5,801 nt of DNA, from contig VBGE01000193.1 of the NCBI GenBank assembly GCA_005880345.1, positions 1 to 5,801 on the forward strand, read 5' to 3'. The stretch comes from Chloroflexota bacterium. Its GTDB lineage: Bacteria; Chloroflexota; Dormibacteria; Dormibacterales; Dormibacteraceae. The notes under the pieces are model-generated. The model was not told the DNA's origin. It saw only the letters and a list, made by a program, of their open reading frames with translations, and made no database searches. The position numbers and the translations under genes are program-made. Positions 5,133 through 5,801 of this stretch are shown one piece after another. Numbering within the stretch: the stretch's first letter is position 1; the number at the start of each line of letters is the position of its first letter.

Positions 5133-5801
5133 CTATTTTGCGGCCCGGAGCACGAGTTTCAGCGGGTTTCCGACCAGTCCGAACCGCTCGCGGATCTTCT
5201 TCTCGAGATAGCGCCGGTAAGAGAAGTGCAAGAGCTCGGTGTCGTTGACGAACAGGACGACCGTCGGCGCTTCATCGCTCGCCTGCGTCGCGTAGTTCAG
5301 TTTCAGACGACGCCCTTTGTACGACGGAGCCGGATGCTCGAGGAACGCCTCGCGGAGCACCCGGTTCAGCTCGTTGGGCGGCATCTTGATGCGTCGCTGG
5401 CCGACCACTTCGAGGGCAGCAGGCAGCAAGGTGCCGATCCCTTCCCTGGTCTTGGCGGAGACCTGGACCACCGGCGCGAAGGTGGCGAACTTGAACTCCG
5501 GGGCCAGCGCCTTGCGCCAGTGCGCCGGCTTGCGCTGCGCCGGCTCGACCAGATCGATCTTGTTGACGACGATGACCAGCCCCTTGCCCGCTTCGAGCGC
5601 GTAGCCGGCGACGTGCTGGTCCTGCGCGAGCACGCCGGCCGACGCATCGATGACGAGCAAGACCACGTCAGCGCGCTCCATCGCGTGGATGCCCCTGAGC
5701 AGGCTGTAGCGCTCGAGGCGGTCCCGGCTCGACGACTTGCGCCGGATGCCTGCGGTGTCGATGAGCACCACCGGCACGCCGTCGAAGACCAGCTCTGTGT
5801 C
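5133..5801 (-). CDS. der: Ribosome-associated GTPase Der/EngA (5' end outside window)
   Basis: These are the C-terminal 222 residues of the essential double-GTPase Der, which acts in 50S ribosomal subunit assembly. The frame is open to the window edge. The fragment enters in the second G domain just before its switch II. G3 is DTAG (fragment residues 15-18, in LIDTAGIRRK), followed by ERYSLLRGIHAMERADVVLLVIDA and QDQHVAGYA. G4 is NKID (80-83, where NKWD is common) and G5 is SAK (115-117). The closing KH-like domain (about 138-222) ends with VLFVNDTELLHFSYRRYLEKKIRERFG and a short LVLRAAK tail, the characteristic Der signature. Full-length Der is about 435-490 aa, so roughly half is present; the first G domain and the second P-loop are upstream. 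The two-component genes follow on the same strand after 67 bases, so read-through is possible but not shown. Confidence 0.95.
   Translation of the reverse strand, partial: DTELVFDGVPVVLIDTAGIRRKSSSRDRLERYSLLRGIHAMERADVVLLVIDASAGVLAQDQHVAGYALEAGKGLVIVVNKIDLVEPAQRKPAHWRKALAPEFKFATFAPVVQVSAKTREGIGTLLPAALEVVGQRRIKMPPNELNRVLREAFLEHPAPSYKGRRLKLNYATQASDEAPTVVLFVNDTELLHFSYRRYLEKKIRERFGLVGNPLKLVLRAAK

Overview
The window is ordinary, very GC-rich bacterial chromosome (about two-thirds G+C by eye, not computed). Six protein genes fill almost all of it. The two edge genes run off the window, so it is a fragment of a longer contig. The combination of an alpha2beta2-type pyruvate dehydrogenase E1 (separate alpha and beta genes), high GC and strong G/C third-position bias is compatible with a Terrabacteria-type lineage such as Chloroflexota or Dormibacterota. 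No marker in the window settles this, and the placement is a low-confidence inference.

Left part (1-2857, + strand): the end of a pyruvate dehydrogenase operon. The C-terminal part of pdhA (E1 alpha) overlaps pdhB (E1 beta) by one base. pdhC (dihydrolipoamide acetyltransferase, E2) follows after a gap of 116 bases. E1 decarboxylates pyruvate on thiamine diphosphate and reductively acetylates the E2 lipoyl arm; E2 then passes the acetyl group to CoA. The E3 gene (lpd) is not downstream and must lie upstream or elsewhere. The pdhB-pdhC gap is the most unusual DNA here. It has a perfect 13-bp hairpin, two further short hairpins, an 11-bp duplicate of the pdhC start, and a 39-codon open frame that spans the gap almost exactly.

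Middle (2858-2909): a short convergent gap with weak inverted repeats.

Right part (2910-5801, - strand): the C-terminal half of the ribosome-assembly GTPase Der, then a 67-base gap holding a locally AT-rich stretch with short repeats. After it come an OmpR/PhoB-type response regulator and an overlapping membrane histidine kinase. The last two form a standard two-component system whose signal cannot be read from the sequence.

I found no RNA gene, CRISPR array, transposase, attachment site or origin, and no convincing previously undescribed multi-gene system. The points worth a second look are the pdhB-pdhC junction, the Tyr in place of the usual Asp in the E2 active-site motif, the start and Asn-type G1 box of the kinase, and the possible operator before the regulator.
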